This document shows, in pieces, positions 43,571 through 52,862 of a DNA stretch of 64,000 nucleotides (positions are counted from its first letter, which is position 1; each line of letters opens with the position of its first letter). The notes under the pieces were generated by a model. That model did no database searches, was not told the DNA's origin, and saw nothing but the letters and a program-made list of their open reading frames with translations. The position numbers and the translations under genes are program-made. Source of the DNA: an uncultured Eggerthella sp. (GTDB lineage: Bacteria; Actinomycetota; Coriobacteriia; Coriobacteriales; Eggerthellaceae); the NCBI GenBank assembly GCA_900538545.1, contig UPYK01000004.1:57279-121278 (forward strand), read 5' to 3'.

Positions 43571-46069
43571 CTAAGCCTTAGTAACTTCAGCGATGATGGA
43601 ATTGGAAGGGCCATTGCCGTGAGCCAAAGGTGAAGGCACATAGGTGGTGAGCGTATTGATGCAGCCACCCTTGTCGAGCTTGTTGCCCTTCATGTCGGCA
43701 TCGTGCCAGAAGCCCTGTGGCATAGCAACGACGCTCGGCACGATACGGCTCGTGACGTGTGCTTCGATCTCAACTTCGCCTGCCGGGCTCTTCACGCGCA
43801 CCTTGTCGCCGTCGTGAATGCCACGCGGATCAGCATCGAGCGGATTGATCCACAGGCGATGACGGTTGTAATCCTTGAGCACTTCGAGCGAACCGAACGA
43901 AGAATGGGTACGCGCCTTGTCGTGCCAACCCGACATGTAGAGCGGATATTCGTCGGTAACAGCGCCATAGCCTTCCACGCCCGGATCGAAGATCGGAATA
44001 GGCGAGATGACCTGGCCTTCTGTAAGGCGGCCTTCCAACTCGCGATCCTCTGCGATCTTAGCGAGCGCTTCGGAGTAGATCTCGATCTTGCCCGAAGGCG
44101 TGTTCCAGGGATGACCCACGGGGTCCTTGACGTTCTCTTCGAAGGCGATAGCGGTGGGAAGCTTGCGCTTGTAAACACCCTGCTCGAGGATGCCTTCCCA
44201 GCTGGGAAGCTCGGGATCTGCCGCGGCGCCTGCCTTGTAGAGCTCTTCGATCCATTCATCCTGGGTCTTACCGAGCGTGAACTTATCACGTACGCCGAGC
44301 TTTTCAGCGATGTCGGCATGAACGTCGTAGATCGGACGGCACTCGAACGGCGGCTCCTGCGCCGGACCACCCACAGTAACACCCCAGTAGTACTCGGAGT
44401 AGCCGTTGGTGGACATGTTGAGCTGCTCGGCGCGCATGGCGTCGGGAAGCAAGATGTCGCAGTATTTCGCGGAGTCGGTCATGAATGTATCGCAACCCAC
44501 GATGAACTCGCATTTGCTTTCATCGGAGAGCACCTCATAGACCTTGTTGATGTCGCCATGCTGGTTGGAGATGCAGTTGCCCGCATAGTTCCAGAGCATC
44601 TTGATGCCATTCTTCGGCTTCTCGATCTTGGCCGCAGCTTCAGCCATCTCAGGATTCTGAGCGCCCATGAACAGTGCGATCTCATCAGTTGCATCGAGTT
44701 CCTTCTGGAAGTCTTTGCCCTCGTCGATGCACTTGAGCCATGAATAGCAGCTGATCTTGGCGTTCACCATGTTCATCGGAGCGCCATTCGGGTCTTCGTC
44801 TGATGCGGGCAAGCTGCCAACCGGAGCTCCCGGAGGTTCTGCTTCGCGCATGCCAGAGTTCGTGCCCGGCTTGCCGAGGTTGCCGGTGAGCAGAGCGAGC
44901 ATGCAGACCGCACGCGTTGCCGATTCGCCGTTGGAGTGGCGCTGAAGGCCCCAGCCCTGAACCACGAAGACCGCTTTTGCGTCGTGGATCTTGGCAGCTA
45001 GTTCGCGGATCTTCTCCGCGGGAACAAGCGTGATCTCTGCAGCCCATTCAGGGGTCTTCTCGACCTTGTCGTAGCCGAGACCCATGATGTAATCGTGATA
45101 GGACTTGTTCTGGCCCTTTGCAGAAGCTGGCATCGTCTCTTCGTCGTAGCCTACACAATACTTATGCAGGAAGTCGAGGTCGACCCAATCGTTGGTGATA
45201 AGTTCGTGCGCGATACCCGCAACGAGCGCCGCGTCGGTGCCCGTACGGATCGGCAGCCATTCAGATGGATAGCCCGCCGCAGTTTCGTTCAGACGATAAT
45301 CGATATGGATGATCTCGGGTCCTGCTTCACGCACCGTGTTGTAGTCCCAGACCACATTCGCGCCGCCCATGCGGTTGTCGGCGGGGGAATTGCCGAACAT
45401 CAGGACCAGGTCGGCATTTTGCGCCTGATCGACCGATGAAGCAGAGATGTTCTCGTAAGGCGACACCCCGATGCCGTACATGAACGGCATCACATATTGG
45501 TGCATGCCCGTTGAATAGTCGCCATACATGGGCAAGTAGCCGCCCACGCAGTTGAGCAAACGCTCGACGCTGCGACCAGTTGCTGAGTACATGCCCGTTG
45601 CATAGTTCACATAGATAGCATCGTTTCCGTAGGTGTCGATGGTGTAGCGAATCTTGTCGGCAATGGTCTGGATCGCTTCGTCCCAGCTGATGCGCTCGAA
45701 CTTTCCTTCACCGCGAGCGCCCACGCGCTTCATCGGATACTGGAGGCGATCCGGATTGTTCACCCACTGACGCATAACGCGACCGCGCAAACAGGCGCGC
45801 GCTTGGAAATCATCGTTTCCGATATCGTCGGTGGTCATGTATTGGATCTTGCCGTCTTTGGTATGCCAGTGGAAAATGCAGCGTCCACCGCAGTTGACGT
45901 TACATTGGCTCCAAACGAGCTTTTCCGGCGTGTCGGCATGCGCAGGTTCAACGTTGCTGAATACGGCTTGTGATGCCGCCATGGTTCCGCCTGCTGCAGC
46001 TAATGCGCCCAAAGCTCCGGTGGCCTTCACGAACGTACGACGTGAAACGGCCGGAAGCATATCAGACAT
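43571..46069 (-). CDS. dmsA: DmsA-like molybdopterin catalytic subunit, Tat-exported
   Basis: 832 residues. The twin-arginine leader (SRRTFVKATGALGALAAAGG) is followed by a [4Fe-4S] motif, C-x3-C-x3-C in CNVNCGGRC, completed by the Cys in QARACLRG. MYGDYSTGMH holds the Ser expected to ligate molybdenum, as in DmsA. The C-terminal domain binds the MGD cofactor. The family reduces DMSO, TMAO or other S- and N-oxides; the Eggerthellaceae have many paralogues with varied substrates, so the substrate is unknown. GGGAG lies ahead of the ATG at 46069. The frame upstream to 46210 is not part of the protein. Confidence 0.93.
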   Translation of the reverse strand: MSDMLPAVSRRTFVKATGALGALAAAGGTMAASQAVFSNVEPAHADTPEKLVWSQCNVNCGGRCIFHWHTKDGKIQYMTTDDIGNDDFQARACLRGRVMRQWVNNPDRLQYPMKRVGARGEGKFERISWDEAIQTIADKIRYTIDTYGNDAIYVNYATGMYSATGRSVERLLNCVGGYLPMYGDYSTGMHQYVMPFMYGIGVSPYENISASSVDQAQNADLVLMFGNSPADNRMGGANVVWDYNTVREAGPEIIHIDYRLNETAAGYPSEWLPIRTGTDAALVAGIAHELITNDWVDLDFLHKYCVGYDEETMPASAKGQNKSYHDYIMGLGYDKVEKTPEWAAEITLVPAEKIRELAAKIHDAKAVFVVQGWGLQRHSNGESATRAVCMLALLTGNLGKPGTNSGMREAEPPGAPVGSLPASDEDPNGAPMNMVNAKISCYSWLKCIDEGKDFQKELDATDEIALFMGAQNPEMAEAAAKIEKPKNGIKMLWNYAGNCISNQHGDINKVYEVLSDESKCEFIVGCDTFMTDSAKYCDILLPDAMRAEQLNMSTNGYSEYYWGVTVGGPAQEPPFECRPIYDVHADIAEKLGVRDKFTLGKTQDEWIEELYKAGAAADPELPSWEGILEQGVYKRKLPTAIAFEENVKDPVGHPWNTPSGKIEIYSEALAKIAEDRELEGRLTEGQVISPIPIFDPGVEGYGAVTDEYPLYMSGWHDKARTHSSFGSLEVLKDYNRHRLWINPLDADPRGIHDGDKVRVKSPAGEVEIEAHVTSRIVPSVVAMPQGFWHDADMKGNKLDKGGCINTLTTYVPSPLAHGNGPSNSIIAEVTKA

Positions 46070-46300
46070 AGCTCTCCCCTTTCTTCCCTTGTTGCGAGCA
46101 GAACGCCCTTCCCCAAAGGCATGCCGCTCAACCCTTCTCTTCTGAAGCGTTAACCACAGCTGTGAGCACGCATGATGCCTCGCATTTGTGGTTACGCTCC
46201 ACCCTCTCATGCATAGAAAGGGACATCTTTAATTCTAGTGTTGTTCCTCGATAAACTTCCGCATACGCAGTAACCATTTACCCACAGAACCGTCGTTCAT

Positions 46301-46318
46301 TATTCTATTTTGAGAATA
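46301..46318. promoter_or_regulatory. TATTCT-N6-AGAATA dyad between dmsA and the ferredoxin gene
   Basis: TATTCT (46301-46306) and AGAATA (46313-46318) form a perfect 6-bp dyad in the divergent promoter region of dmsA (minus) and the ferredoxin gene (plus). The identical dyad occurs twice upstream of modA. It is a candidate ModE-like operator. Confidence 0.65.
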
Positions 46319-46439
46319 AAATGCTTTACTTCGCTGAAGTGGGGCATTACATGCGTTTGTTTTACAATAACGAGCATCATGTCGCATGCCTTTGCCTGGC
46401 GTGCTGCAAAAGCGAAGCCTGAACGATCTGGAAGTGAAC

Positions 46440-47783
46440 ATGCCCTCTCTCCTCGATGCCGCAGAAGCGTTTTCCAAGCTAGGAAAGAAGTCTGTCGAAA
46501 TCGACCAGGCAGCCTGTGTGCGTGTGCGCCATCGTCATGCGAGCTGCATGGCGTGCTTTCAGGTTTGTGCGCACGAAGCGATCGCGCGCGACGATGATGG
46601 GTTGCTTGCTATCGACAATCACCTCTGCACGGGCTGCGGCGCCTGTGCAAGCGTTTGTCCAACGAGCGCACTGCAGCTTGTCGAAGATGTTCCCGAGCTT
46701 GTTCAGGCTGCTCTGATCCGCATTGCCGAACAAGCGGATGCCCTGCAAGATGATGCGGACCCGAGCAGCGCAGACGGCCTTCACGCCGAAAGACCCCGCG
46801 GCACCCTCACGATAAGCTGCGAGTATCTGCGCAACCAAGAGGCTGCACTTGAAGAGCGTGCCCACAGTGAAGCTGGTCTTCGCGTAAAGGCCTCGCCTGA
46901 CGAGATCGATCCTCCGAAGGCCAAGACCGAGCATGAAGCTGAGTGCTCGCTCACGCTCAGCTGCCTTGCGGCGCTTGATGAAGCAGCGCTCATCTCTGCA
47001 GCCTGCTCGAACGTTGAAGTTCGCTACGAAAGCGGAGACTGCGCCTGTTGCCCGAATGCGCAGGGCGAACTGATCGCAACGCTTGGCGAACAAGCAACGC
47101 GCTTCCTTGGCGCATTTTTGGCTGCTGCAACACCCGAGCGCCCACTTCCTGCCGCCCGAGCTCTTCCTGCCACCTGGTCGCTGGTGACCCCCAACGATGC
47201 AGAAAGCGCCACTACCAACACTTCGCCCGAACTATCGCGGCGTGGGCTCTTCGATCACTTCATCGAACGCACGACCGACTCTATCGCCGAAGCAGCGGTG
47301 GGCACCTTCTACGTGAGCACGACGGCACAGGATCAGAAACGAACGCTCGCTCAACGTCTTTTTGCCGACAAGGGCATCTTGAAACACATCGAAGCGGTGC
47401 GCAATGAACGCGTGCTCAACGAGCTCTACCGCTTTGATCCCGAATGGGCCGATCAGATCTTGCCTGAAAAGGAGGATGCTGAGCTTCCTGCGCGACTCTT
47501 TGGCGAAGTAACGGTAGATGAGACCGTTTGTGACCTGTGTGGTATTTGCATGACGTTCTGCCCGACGGGCGCGTTAAGCGGTGTGGCGAATGAGCCAGTC
47601 AATTCCTTCGTCATGCTGAACCGAGACATCGCACCGAAGGGCGAGCTGAGCTTTCGCGCGAACGATTGCATGGCGTGCAACCTTTGCTTAGATGTCTGCC
47701 CGCATGATGCGCTTGAGCTTCAGCGTGGAATCTGCGCGCGCGACCTCTTCGCACTCGAGCCTCGCACCCTCATCAAAAGATGA
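46440..47783 (+). CDS. Multi-cluster [4Fe-4S] ferredoxin-like protein
   Basis: About 447 residues from the ATG at 46440 (GGAAG five bases before); an ATG at 46386 is also in frame. There are two pairs of cluster motifs. At the N-terminus are ASCMACFQVCAHEAI (a degenerate first motif) and CTGCGACASVCPTSA; near the C-terminus are CDLCGICMTFCPTGA and CMACNLCLDVCPHDA. The middle 250 residues have scattered cysteines (SGDCACCPN) and no recognised domain. It lacks a signal peptide. Placed divergently from dmsA and sharing its regulatory dyad, it is a likely cytoplasmic electron carrier or assembly factor for the reductase. The exact role is unknown. Confidence 0.82.
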   Translation: MPSLLDAAEAFSKLGKKSVEIDQAACVRVRHRHASCMACFQVCAHEAIARDDDGLLAIDNHLCTGCGACASVCPTSALQLVEDVPELVQAALIRIAEQADALQDDADPSSADGLHAERPRGTLTISCEYLRNQEAALEERAHSEAGLRVKASPDEIDPPKAKTEHEAECSLTLSCLAALDEAALISAACSNVEVRYESGDCACCPNAQGELIATLGEQATRFLGAFLAAATPERPLPAARALPATWSLVTPNDAESATTNTSPELSRRGLFDHFIERTTDSIAEAAVGTFYVSTTAQDQKRTLAQRLFADKGILKHIEAVRNERVLNELYRFDPEWADQILPEKEDAELPARLFGEVTVDETVCDLCGICMTFCPTGALSGVANEPVNSFVMLNRDIAPKGELSFRANDCMACNLCLDVCPHDALELQRGICARDLFALEPRTLIKR

Positions 47784-47802
47784 CAAACTACCCGGTCGTT
47801 CG

Positions 47803-48147
47803 TCACCTGAGCAATTCGTCTAGCAGGCTGGCAGCTTGTTCATCGAGTTGCTTTTGCAGTTCTTCGTAGATGGCGATCAAGCGGCGTGCTTCAGGCGTGA
47901 GCTCGGAGCCCTTGTTTCCTTTGCGCCTCAGCAACTGGATGCCGAACGATTCTTCGGCATGCTTCAAAATGCTCCATGCCTTGGAGTACGCCATCCCCAT
48001 CTCTGCTGCCGCCTTGTTGAGCGACCCCGTTTCATCAACGAGCTTGCACAGGCTCACGATGCCTTTCCCTAACGCCGGAGTATGTTCTTCGGTGTTCTTT
48101 GCTTTGATGATGAGTTTGACTTCGACTTCGAAATCACAGGGATCCAT
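47803..48147 (-). CDS. ModE-like transcriptional regulator (single winged-helix domain)
   Basis: 114 residues. GSLNKAAAEMGMAYSKAWSILK is the LysR-type helix-turn-helix of the ModE N-terminal domain, and LLRRKGNKGSELTPEARRLI is the wing. The molybdate-binding Mop/TOBE domains of E. coli ModE are absent, so ligand sensing must differ or be indirect. The start at 48147 (TTGGAG ahead) gives a proper length. It is divergent from modA, with tandem dyads in between, which suggests that it controls modABC and perhaps the dms genes. Confidence 0.85.
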   Translation of the reverse strand: MDPCDFEVEVKLIIKAKNTEEHTPALGKGIVSLCKLVDETGSLNKAAAEMGMAYSKAWSILKHAEESFGIQLLRRKGNKGSELTPEARRLIAIYEELQKQLDEQAASLLDELLR

Positions 48148-48216
48148 GCGTGCTCCAATCTGGTTGTAACCATATTGTAAAACTAAGAGAGGCCTCTTCG
48201 CGCCAAGTTGATTTAT

Positions 48217-48252
48217 TATTCTTATTCGAGAATATATTCTCAATCGAGAATA
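48217..48252. promoter_or_regulatory. Two back-to-back TATTCT-N6-AGAATA dyads upstream of modA
   Basis: Site 1 covers 48217-48234 and site 2 covers 48235-48252. Both are exact matches to TATTCT-N6-AGAATA and directly abut, so they are 18 bp apart centre to centre. They overlap a plausible modA core promoter (TTGATT at 48208-48213, 17 bases, AATATA at 48231-48236), which would make the binder a repressor. The same dyad is found at 46301-46318. Confidence 0.72.
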
Positions 48253-48284
48253 ATTAAAATCGGGAAGCAACGGGAAGGTTGAAG

Positions 48285-49121
48285 ATGGAACAGACCAAGC
48301 CACACGCGAAGAAAGCGCTCGCGTTCCTTGCGATCGTCGTGAGCCTCTTGGCCGCTTGCCTGCTTGCAGGCTGCAACAGCTCGAGCTCGCAGGAAAAGGT
48401 CGAACTCGAGATCTATGCAGCGAATTCGCTCACCGACGCGATGAACGAAGCGCAGGAAGCCTACACCAAAGAGAATCCGAACGTGACCTTCAAGGATTCA
48501 CAGTATGAAGCATCCGGCACGCTCGTGCAGAAGATCGAAGCAGGTGGCACGCCTGATATCTTCATCTCCGCAAACAAGAAGAACATGGATAAAGTGGTCG
48601 AAGACGGCAAGATCGGCGAAGATAAACCCTTCGATCTCTTCGCGAACGACCTCGTTATCGTGACCGCTGAAGACTCAGACCTTAACGAGATCGATCTGGC
48701 ACAAGCCTGCGATGGCACTTACACCATTTCCGTAGGCGATAAGAACGTTCCTGCAGGCACCTATGCCAAACAGGCGCTCTACACCGTTGGCTGCTACACT
48801 AACGAAAGCGGCACCGATGGTGAGATCACTGGCCCGATCAAGGGCAAGGTCACCGAAGCCGATAAGGTCGGTTCCGTCTGTTCGTACGCTCAGTCTGGCG
48901 AAGTCGATCTTGGCTTCGTGTACAGCTCCGATGTTATGCGCTATGGCAATGTGAAGACCGTCTGCACCCTTCCTGCTGACACGCATAAGCCAATCGTTTA
49001 TCCTGCTGCTGTACTGAAAGACTCAGCACATGCTGAAGCAGCGGAGGCGTTCCTCTCCTGGTGTCAGGAAAGCCCCGATGCTCAGAAGATCTGGCAAAAA
49101 TGGGGATTTGAACTCGCTTGA
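48285..49121 (+). CDS. modA: Molybdate ABC transporter, substrate-binding lipoprotein ModA
   Basis: 278 residues. The lipobox LLAGC near residue 29 anchors the protein. EIYAANSLTDAMNEAQEAY is the characteristic ModA start, and FKDSQYEASGTLVQKIEAGGTPDIFISA carries residues that hold the oxyanion. It captures molybdate or tungstate. GGAAGG precedes the ATG at 48285. It is the first gene of modABC, behind the tandem dyads. Confidence 0.94.
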   Translation: MEQTKPHAKKALAFLAIVVSLLAACLLAGCNSSSSQEKVELEIYAANSLTDAMNEAQEAYTKENPNVTFKDSQYEASGTLVQKIEAGGTPDIFISANKKNMDKVVEDGKIGEDKPFDLFANDLVIVTAEDSDLNEIDLAQACDGTYTISVGDKNVPAGTYAKQALYTVGCYTNESGTDGEITGPIKGKVTEADKVGSVCSYAQSGEVDLGFVYSSDVMRYGNVKTVCTLPADTHKPIVYPAAVLKDSAHAEAAEAFLSWCQESPDAQKIWQKWGFELA

Positions 49122-49123
49122 TC

Positions 49124-50572
49124 ATGAATTCTGTCGGCAAACAGAACACTTTTTGGCTCGCGCTCATCTTGGGTGCGAGCCTTCTTTTCGGTATGCTCTC
49201 GCTATGCGGGAGCATGCCTACGTTTGCCTATGGCACACCTGCTGAATCGGCTCAAACAGACGGTTCGGCACAGGCGCAAGATGCCAACGTGAACGCGGCT
49301 TTCCAGGATGTTGAAGTATCTTCTGAAGGAAGTTCAGCCCGCGCTTCCGGCATCGATTTCGCTCTCTCGGATTTCTCCCGTGTCGAGAAAGGCTCGAACC
49401 GCCCGATCGAAGGCACGTACCAGGGCTATTGCTACTTGATGGACGCGCCTGCCGACTCCCTTTGCTTGGTCGACTTGTCAGGCGTGGTGGTGGTCTACGT
49501 TCCTGAGGCGCTCGCAAAACAGAACGAGCTCGACCTTGCAAGCGAACAGACCCAAGCCAATCTCAAGCTCCTATTCAGCGCGCTCGATTCCTATGATGCT
49601 CAGGGGAATTCCGTCGTGAAGAACGATGCGGAATGGCTGTTCACGAGCAAGCAGACCTTCACCACACACGGCCTTACGATCGGCTTTTCCCAAGAATACA
49701 AACCAGGGTATTTCTACACCTCCGTCCAAACCGAAACGGGCGCGGATGTGATGGGCAAAGAAAGCCCCCTTGCTACCGATGCGAACCTGCGCCTCTCGCA
49801 TGTCGATTACGCCAACCTACAGGCAAGCGATGCGGTGGCCATCGCGGCGACTCCTTCGGCCTTCGAACAACTTGGCAGTTTCTTCCAGACCCTCGACTGG
49901 TCGCCCCTTCTGGTCACGCTCAAGACCACGGGCACCGCTATCATCTTCATCTTCATCCTGGGGTTGCTCGCCGCTTGGTGGACGCTGCGCTTGAAGCCGC
50001 GCACCCAAAGCATCATGGACGCGATCTTCACGATCCCGATGGTGCTGCCACCCACGGTCTGTGGCTTCCTGTTGCTCATGTTCTTGGGACGCAACACGCC
50101 TGTGGGCGCGTGGTTCGATCAGATCGGGTTCCCCCTCGTCTTCAGCTGGCAGGCGACCGTTATCGCGGCGGTGGTCGTGGCCTTCCCGCTCATGTATCGC
50201 TCGGCGCGCGGCGCTTTCGAGTCGATCGACGCCGACATGCTCGATGCTGCCCGCACGCTCGGCTGGAGCGAAAGGCGCATATTCTTCCGACTCATGCTGC
50301 CGCTTGCCTGGTCTTCCGTGGCTGCTGGCACCATGCTCGCCTTCGCACGTGCGCTCGGCGAGTTCGGCGCAACGCTCTTTCTGGCGGGCAACTATGCGGG
50401 CATCACGCGTACCATCCCCATCGCCATCTACTTCGAATGGATGGGCGGCAACATCGAGGCGGCGCTCTTCTGGACGATCGTGGTGATCATCATCTCCTTC
50501 GCCGTGATCTTCGCGATCAACCTCTGGAGCAAGCGCACGACGAAGTATCGCCGTAAGGAGGTGGAGCTGTGA
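49124..50572 (+). CDS. modB: Molybdate ABC permease ModB with large N-terminal extracytoplasmic domain
   Basis: 482 residues; a normal ModB is about 225. Residues 7-32 are a signal or anchor helix. Residues about 35-245 form an exported domain with segments such as GTYQGYCYLMDAPADSLCLV, unlike any domain I recognise. From about 255 the standard permease follows: DWSPLLVTLKTTGTAI, PMVLPPTVCGFLLL, and the EAA loop DAARTLGWSERRIFFRLML that docks with ModC. One frame spans the whole, with no frameshift. The start (ATG at 49124) lies two bases after the modA stop. The modC start overlaps its stop. Confidence 0.9.
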   Translation: MNSVGKQNTFWLALILGASLLFGMLSLCGSMPTFAYGTPAESAQTDGSAQAQDANVNAAFQDVEVSSEGSSARASGIDFALSDFSRVEKGSNRPIEGTYQGYCYLMDAPADSLCLVDLSGVVVVYVPEALAKQNELDLASEQTQANLKLLFSALDSYDAQGNSVVKNDAEWLFTSKQTFTTHGLTIGFSQEYKPGYFYTSVQTETGADVMGKESPLATDANLRLSHVDYANLQASDAVAIAATPSAFEQLGSFFQTLDWSPLLVTLKTTGTAIIFIFILGLLAAWWTLRLKPRTQSIMDAIFTIPMVLPPTVCGFLLLMFLGRNTPVGAWFDQIGFPLVFSWQATVIAAVVVAFPLMYRSARGAFESIDADMLDAARTLGWSERRIFFRLMLPLAWSSVAAGTMLAFARALGEFGATLFLAGNYAGITRTIPIAIYFEWMGGNIEAALFWTIVVIIISFAVIFAINLWSKRTTKYRRKEVEL

Positions 50573-51756
50573 GCCTGGTGGTCGATATCGAGAAGCACTA
50601 CGGCGCCTTCGATCTGGAAGTTGCCTTTGAAGCTGCGCACGAAACGCTCGGCTTCTTGGGCGCCTCTGGGTGCGGCAAATCGCTCACACTGCGCTGCATT
50701 GCCGGTGTTGAAACGCCTGATGCAGGCAAGATCGTCGTGAATGGCAAGACGTATTTCGACAAGGCTCCTGGCAAGAAGGCATCCGTGAATCTTTCTGCGC
50801 AGGAACGCAAGAGCGCGCTGCTCTTCCAGAATTACCAGCTCTTCCCGAACCTTACCGTGAAGGCGAATATCGCAGCGGGCATTCCGCGCGAGGTGCTCAA
50901 GCGAGACGGTGATGCGCTCATCGAGCGTCAGCTCACGCGCTTCGGGCTTCGCGGACTGGAGAAGCGCTACCCCCTGCAGCTTTCTGGCGGTCAGCAGCAA
51001 CGCGTGGCGCTCGCACGCATGCTCGCCGCCAAGCCCGCCATCCTCATGCTCGACGAACCGTTCTCTGCCCTCGATGCGCACTTGAAGAGCGAGCTCGAAC
51101 AGAGCCTGCTCGACCTGTTCGCCACCTATGAAGGAACCATCCTCTATGTTTCGCACGACATCGATGAGGCGTTCCGTTTCTGCGACCGCATTGCGGTGGT
51201 GAGCGACGGCACGATCGACGAGATAGCACCCAAGGATGAGCTCGTGCACGAACCGCGAAGCTTGGCAGCGATCCGGCTTTCGGGTTGCAAGAACACCACC
51301 CCGGCACGCTATGTGAGCAATCATCGCGTATACCTACCTGAATGGGGCGTGGAGATGGAAACGAAGCGCGTGGTCCCTCATGACGTAGCCTGGCTTGGCG
51401 TGCGCGCCTACCACATCAAGCAGGCGCGTGAAGGTGCCGCGGCATCGAACGCGCAGCCCAATGTGTTCAGGATGCGCTGCGACCGTGTGAGCGATTCGCG
51501 TTTCGAGCGTGCCGTCATGGCTGCGTTCGTCGACGAGAAGGGAACTCAGCTTCCCACGGCTCTTCACCTGCAGAGCACGCAGGATAGCAAAGTGCGCACC
51601 CCAGCACCGCCAGAAAATACCGAGCAAGCATTCCTCAAAAGTCATGTACGATGGAATATCGACAAGCACATTACCGCCGATAACGCTCTGCCTGAGAGAG
51701 GAGACTGCGTGTTTCTCACCTTCCCTCCTGAAGCGCTCTATGTGGTGACCCATTAG
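50569..51756 (+). CDS. modC: Molybdate ABC transporter ATPase ModC
   Basis: 395 residues from a GTG overlapping the modB stop, with AAGGAGG before it. Walker A is GASGCGKSLTLR, the signature is LSGGQQQRVALARML, and Walker B is ILMLDEPFSALD. The C-terminal 150 residues after GCKNTTPARYV should hold the Mop/TOBE region but are divergent, and the last 60 contain a Pro/Gln-rich stretch. It energises ModB. Confidence 0.93.
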   Translation: MSLVVDIEKHYGAFDLEVAFEAAHETLGFLGASGCGKSLTLRCIAGVETPDAGKIVVNGKTYFDKAPGKKASVNLSAQERKSALLFQNYQLFPNLTVKANIAAGIPREVLKRDGDALIERQLTRFGLRGLEKRYPLQLSGGQQQRVALARMLAAKPAILMLDEPFSALDAHLKSELEQSLLDLFATYEGTILYVSHDIDEAFRFCDRIAVVSDGTIDEIAPKDELVHEPRSLAAIRLSGCKNTTPARYVSNHRVYLPEWGVEMETKRVVPHDVAWLGVRAYHIKQAREGAAASNAQPNVFRMRCDRVSDSRFERAVMAAFVDEKGTQLPTALHLQSTQDSKVRTPAPPENTEQAFLKSHVRWNIDKHITADNALPERGDCVFLTFPPEALYVVTH

Positions 51757-51797
51757 TCACCTTGCGCAAAGGGAAGCCGAAACACCCTGCTAGTCCT

Positions 51798-52814
51798 ATG
51801 AAAGATCGCTTTGGACGCAACATAGATTACCTGCGCATCTCGCTCACCGACCGGTGTAATTTGCGCTGCGTATACTGCATGCCCGAAGCAGGCGTTGAAA
51901 CCCGCGAACATGATGAGATCCTCTCCTTCGAAGAGATCGTGCGTGTGGTGGAAGTGGCTGCACGTTGCGGCATCAAGCACTTGCGCTTCACGGGCGGCGA
52001 GCCGCTCGTGCGTAAAGGAGCGCAGGACCTGATCGGCGCTTGCAAGAATGTCCAGGGCATCGAAGATGTGGCGATCACCACCAATGGTGTTCTCCTGCCA
52101 CGCTTCGCAAGCGAGTTGAAGGCAGCAGGGCTTTCTCGCGTGAACATCTCGCTCGATTCGCTCAACCCCACCACTTATCGCACGCTCACCCGCTGTGGAA
52201 ACTTGGACGATGCACTTGCGGGCATCCATGCGGCACTCGATGCGGGCTTCGATCCGGTGAAGATCAATACCGTGGTCATCCGCAGCATGAACCAAGATCT
52301 GGCTGCGTTCGCGCGCCTCACGAAAGAGCTCCCGCTCCATGTGCGCTTCATCGAATACATGCCGCTCGGTTCGACCTGTTCTTCCGAGGTTGCTCACTGG
52401 GACGAGAGCGAGGTCATTCCCTTGCCCGAGCTGATCGAGACGCTCACTACAAGCTGCGTTGAGGCTGGCCTGGGTGCTCCCTATCCGCTCGACAACGCAG
52501 ACCAGCGCGCACTTGCGCCCGCTGGCTGGGGGCCTGCGCGTTACTGGAAGCTTCCCGACTCAAGCGGAACGATCGGGTTCATCACTTCGGTGTCCGACCA
52601 TTTTTGTGCTTCTTGCAATCGCTTGCGCCTTACCGCTGATGGCAAGCTGCGCCTGTGCCTTTTCTCCGATGAAGAGCTCGATGTAAGAGCAGCACTTCGC
52701 CAGGGCACTGTAGAAGACGTTGAAGCGTTGTTCTGGCAAGCCATGAAGCAGAAGCCCGAAAGTCACGCTGCGCGAACCGGCACCGTACGCGAAATGGTCC
52801 AAGTGGGTGGCTAA
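51798..52814 (+). CDS. moaA: GTP 3',8-cyclase MoaA (radical SAM)
   Basis: 338 residues. First step of molybdopterin synthesis. The radical-SAM motif is CNLRCVYC, the GTP-side cluster ligands are FCASCNRLRLTADGKLRLC, and the essential Gly-Gly end is VQVGG. The frame is open from a TTG at 51762, but MKDRFGRNIDYLRISLTDRC is the normal start, so 51798 is used. It begins 41 bases after modC, in the same direction. Confidence 0.96.
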   Translation: MKDRFGRNIDYLRISLTDRCNLRCVYCMPEAGVETREHDEILSFEEIVRVVEVAARCGIKHLRFTGGEPLVRKGAQDLIGACKNVQGIEDVAITTNGVLLPRFASELKAAGLSRVNISLDSLNPTTYRTLTRCGNLDDALAGIHAALDAGFDPVKINTVVIRSMNQDLAAFARLTKELPLHVRFIEYMPLGSTCSSEVAHWDESEVIPLPELIETLTTSCVEAGLGAPYPLDNADQRALAPAGWGPARYWKLPDSSGTIGFITSVSDHFCASCNRLRLTADGKLRLCLFSDEELDVRAALRQGTVEDVEALFWQAMKQKPESHAARTGTVREMVQVGG

Positions 52815-52862
52815 GCGCTAGAATAGACGCGAACGATACGAACGCACGTCGAAGAGGAACCG

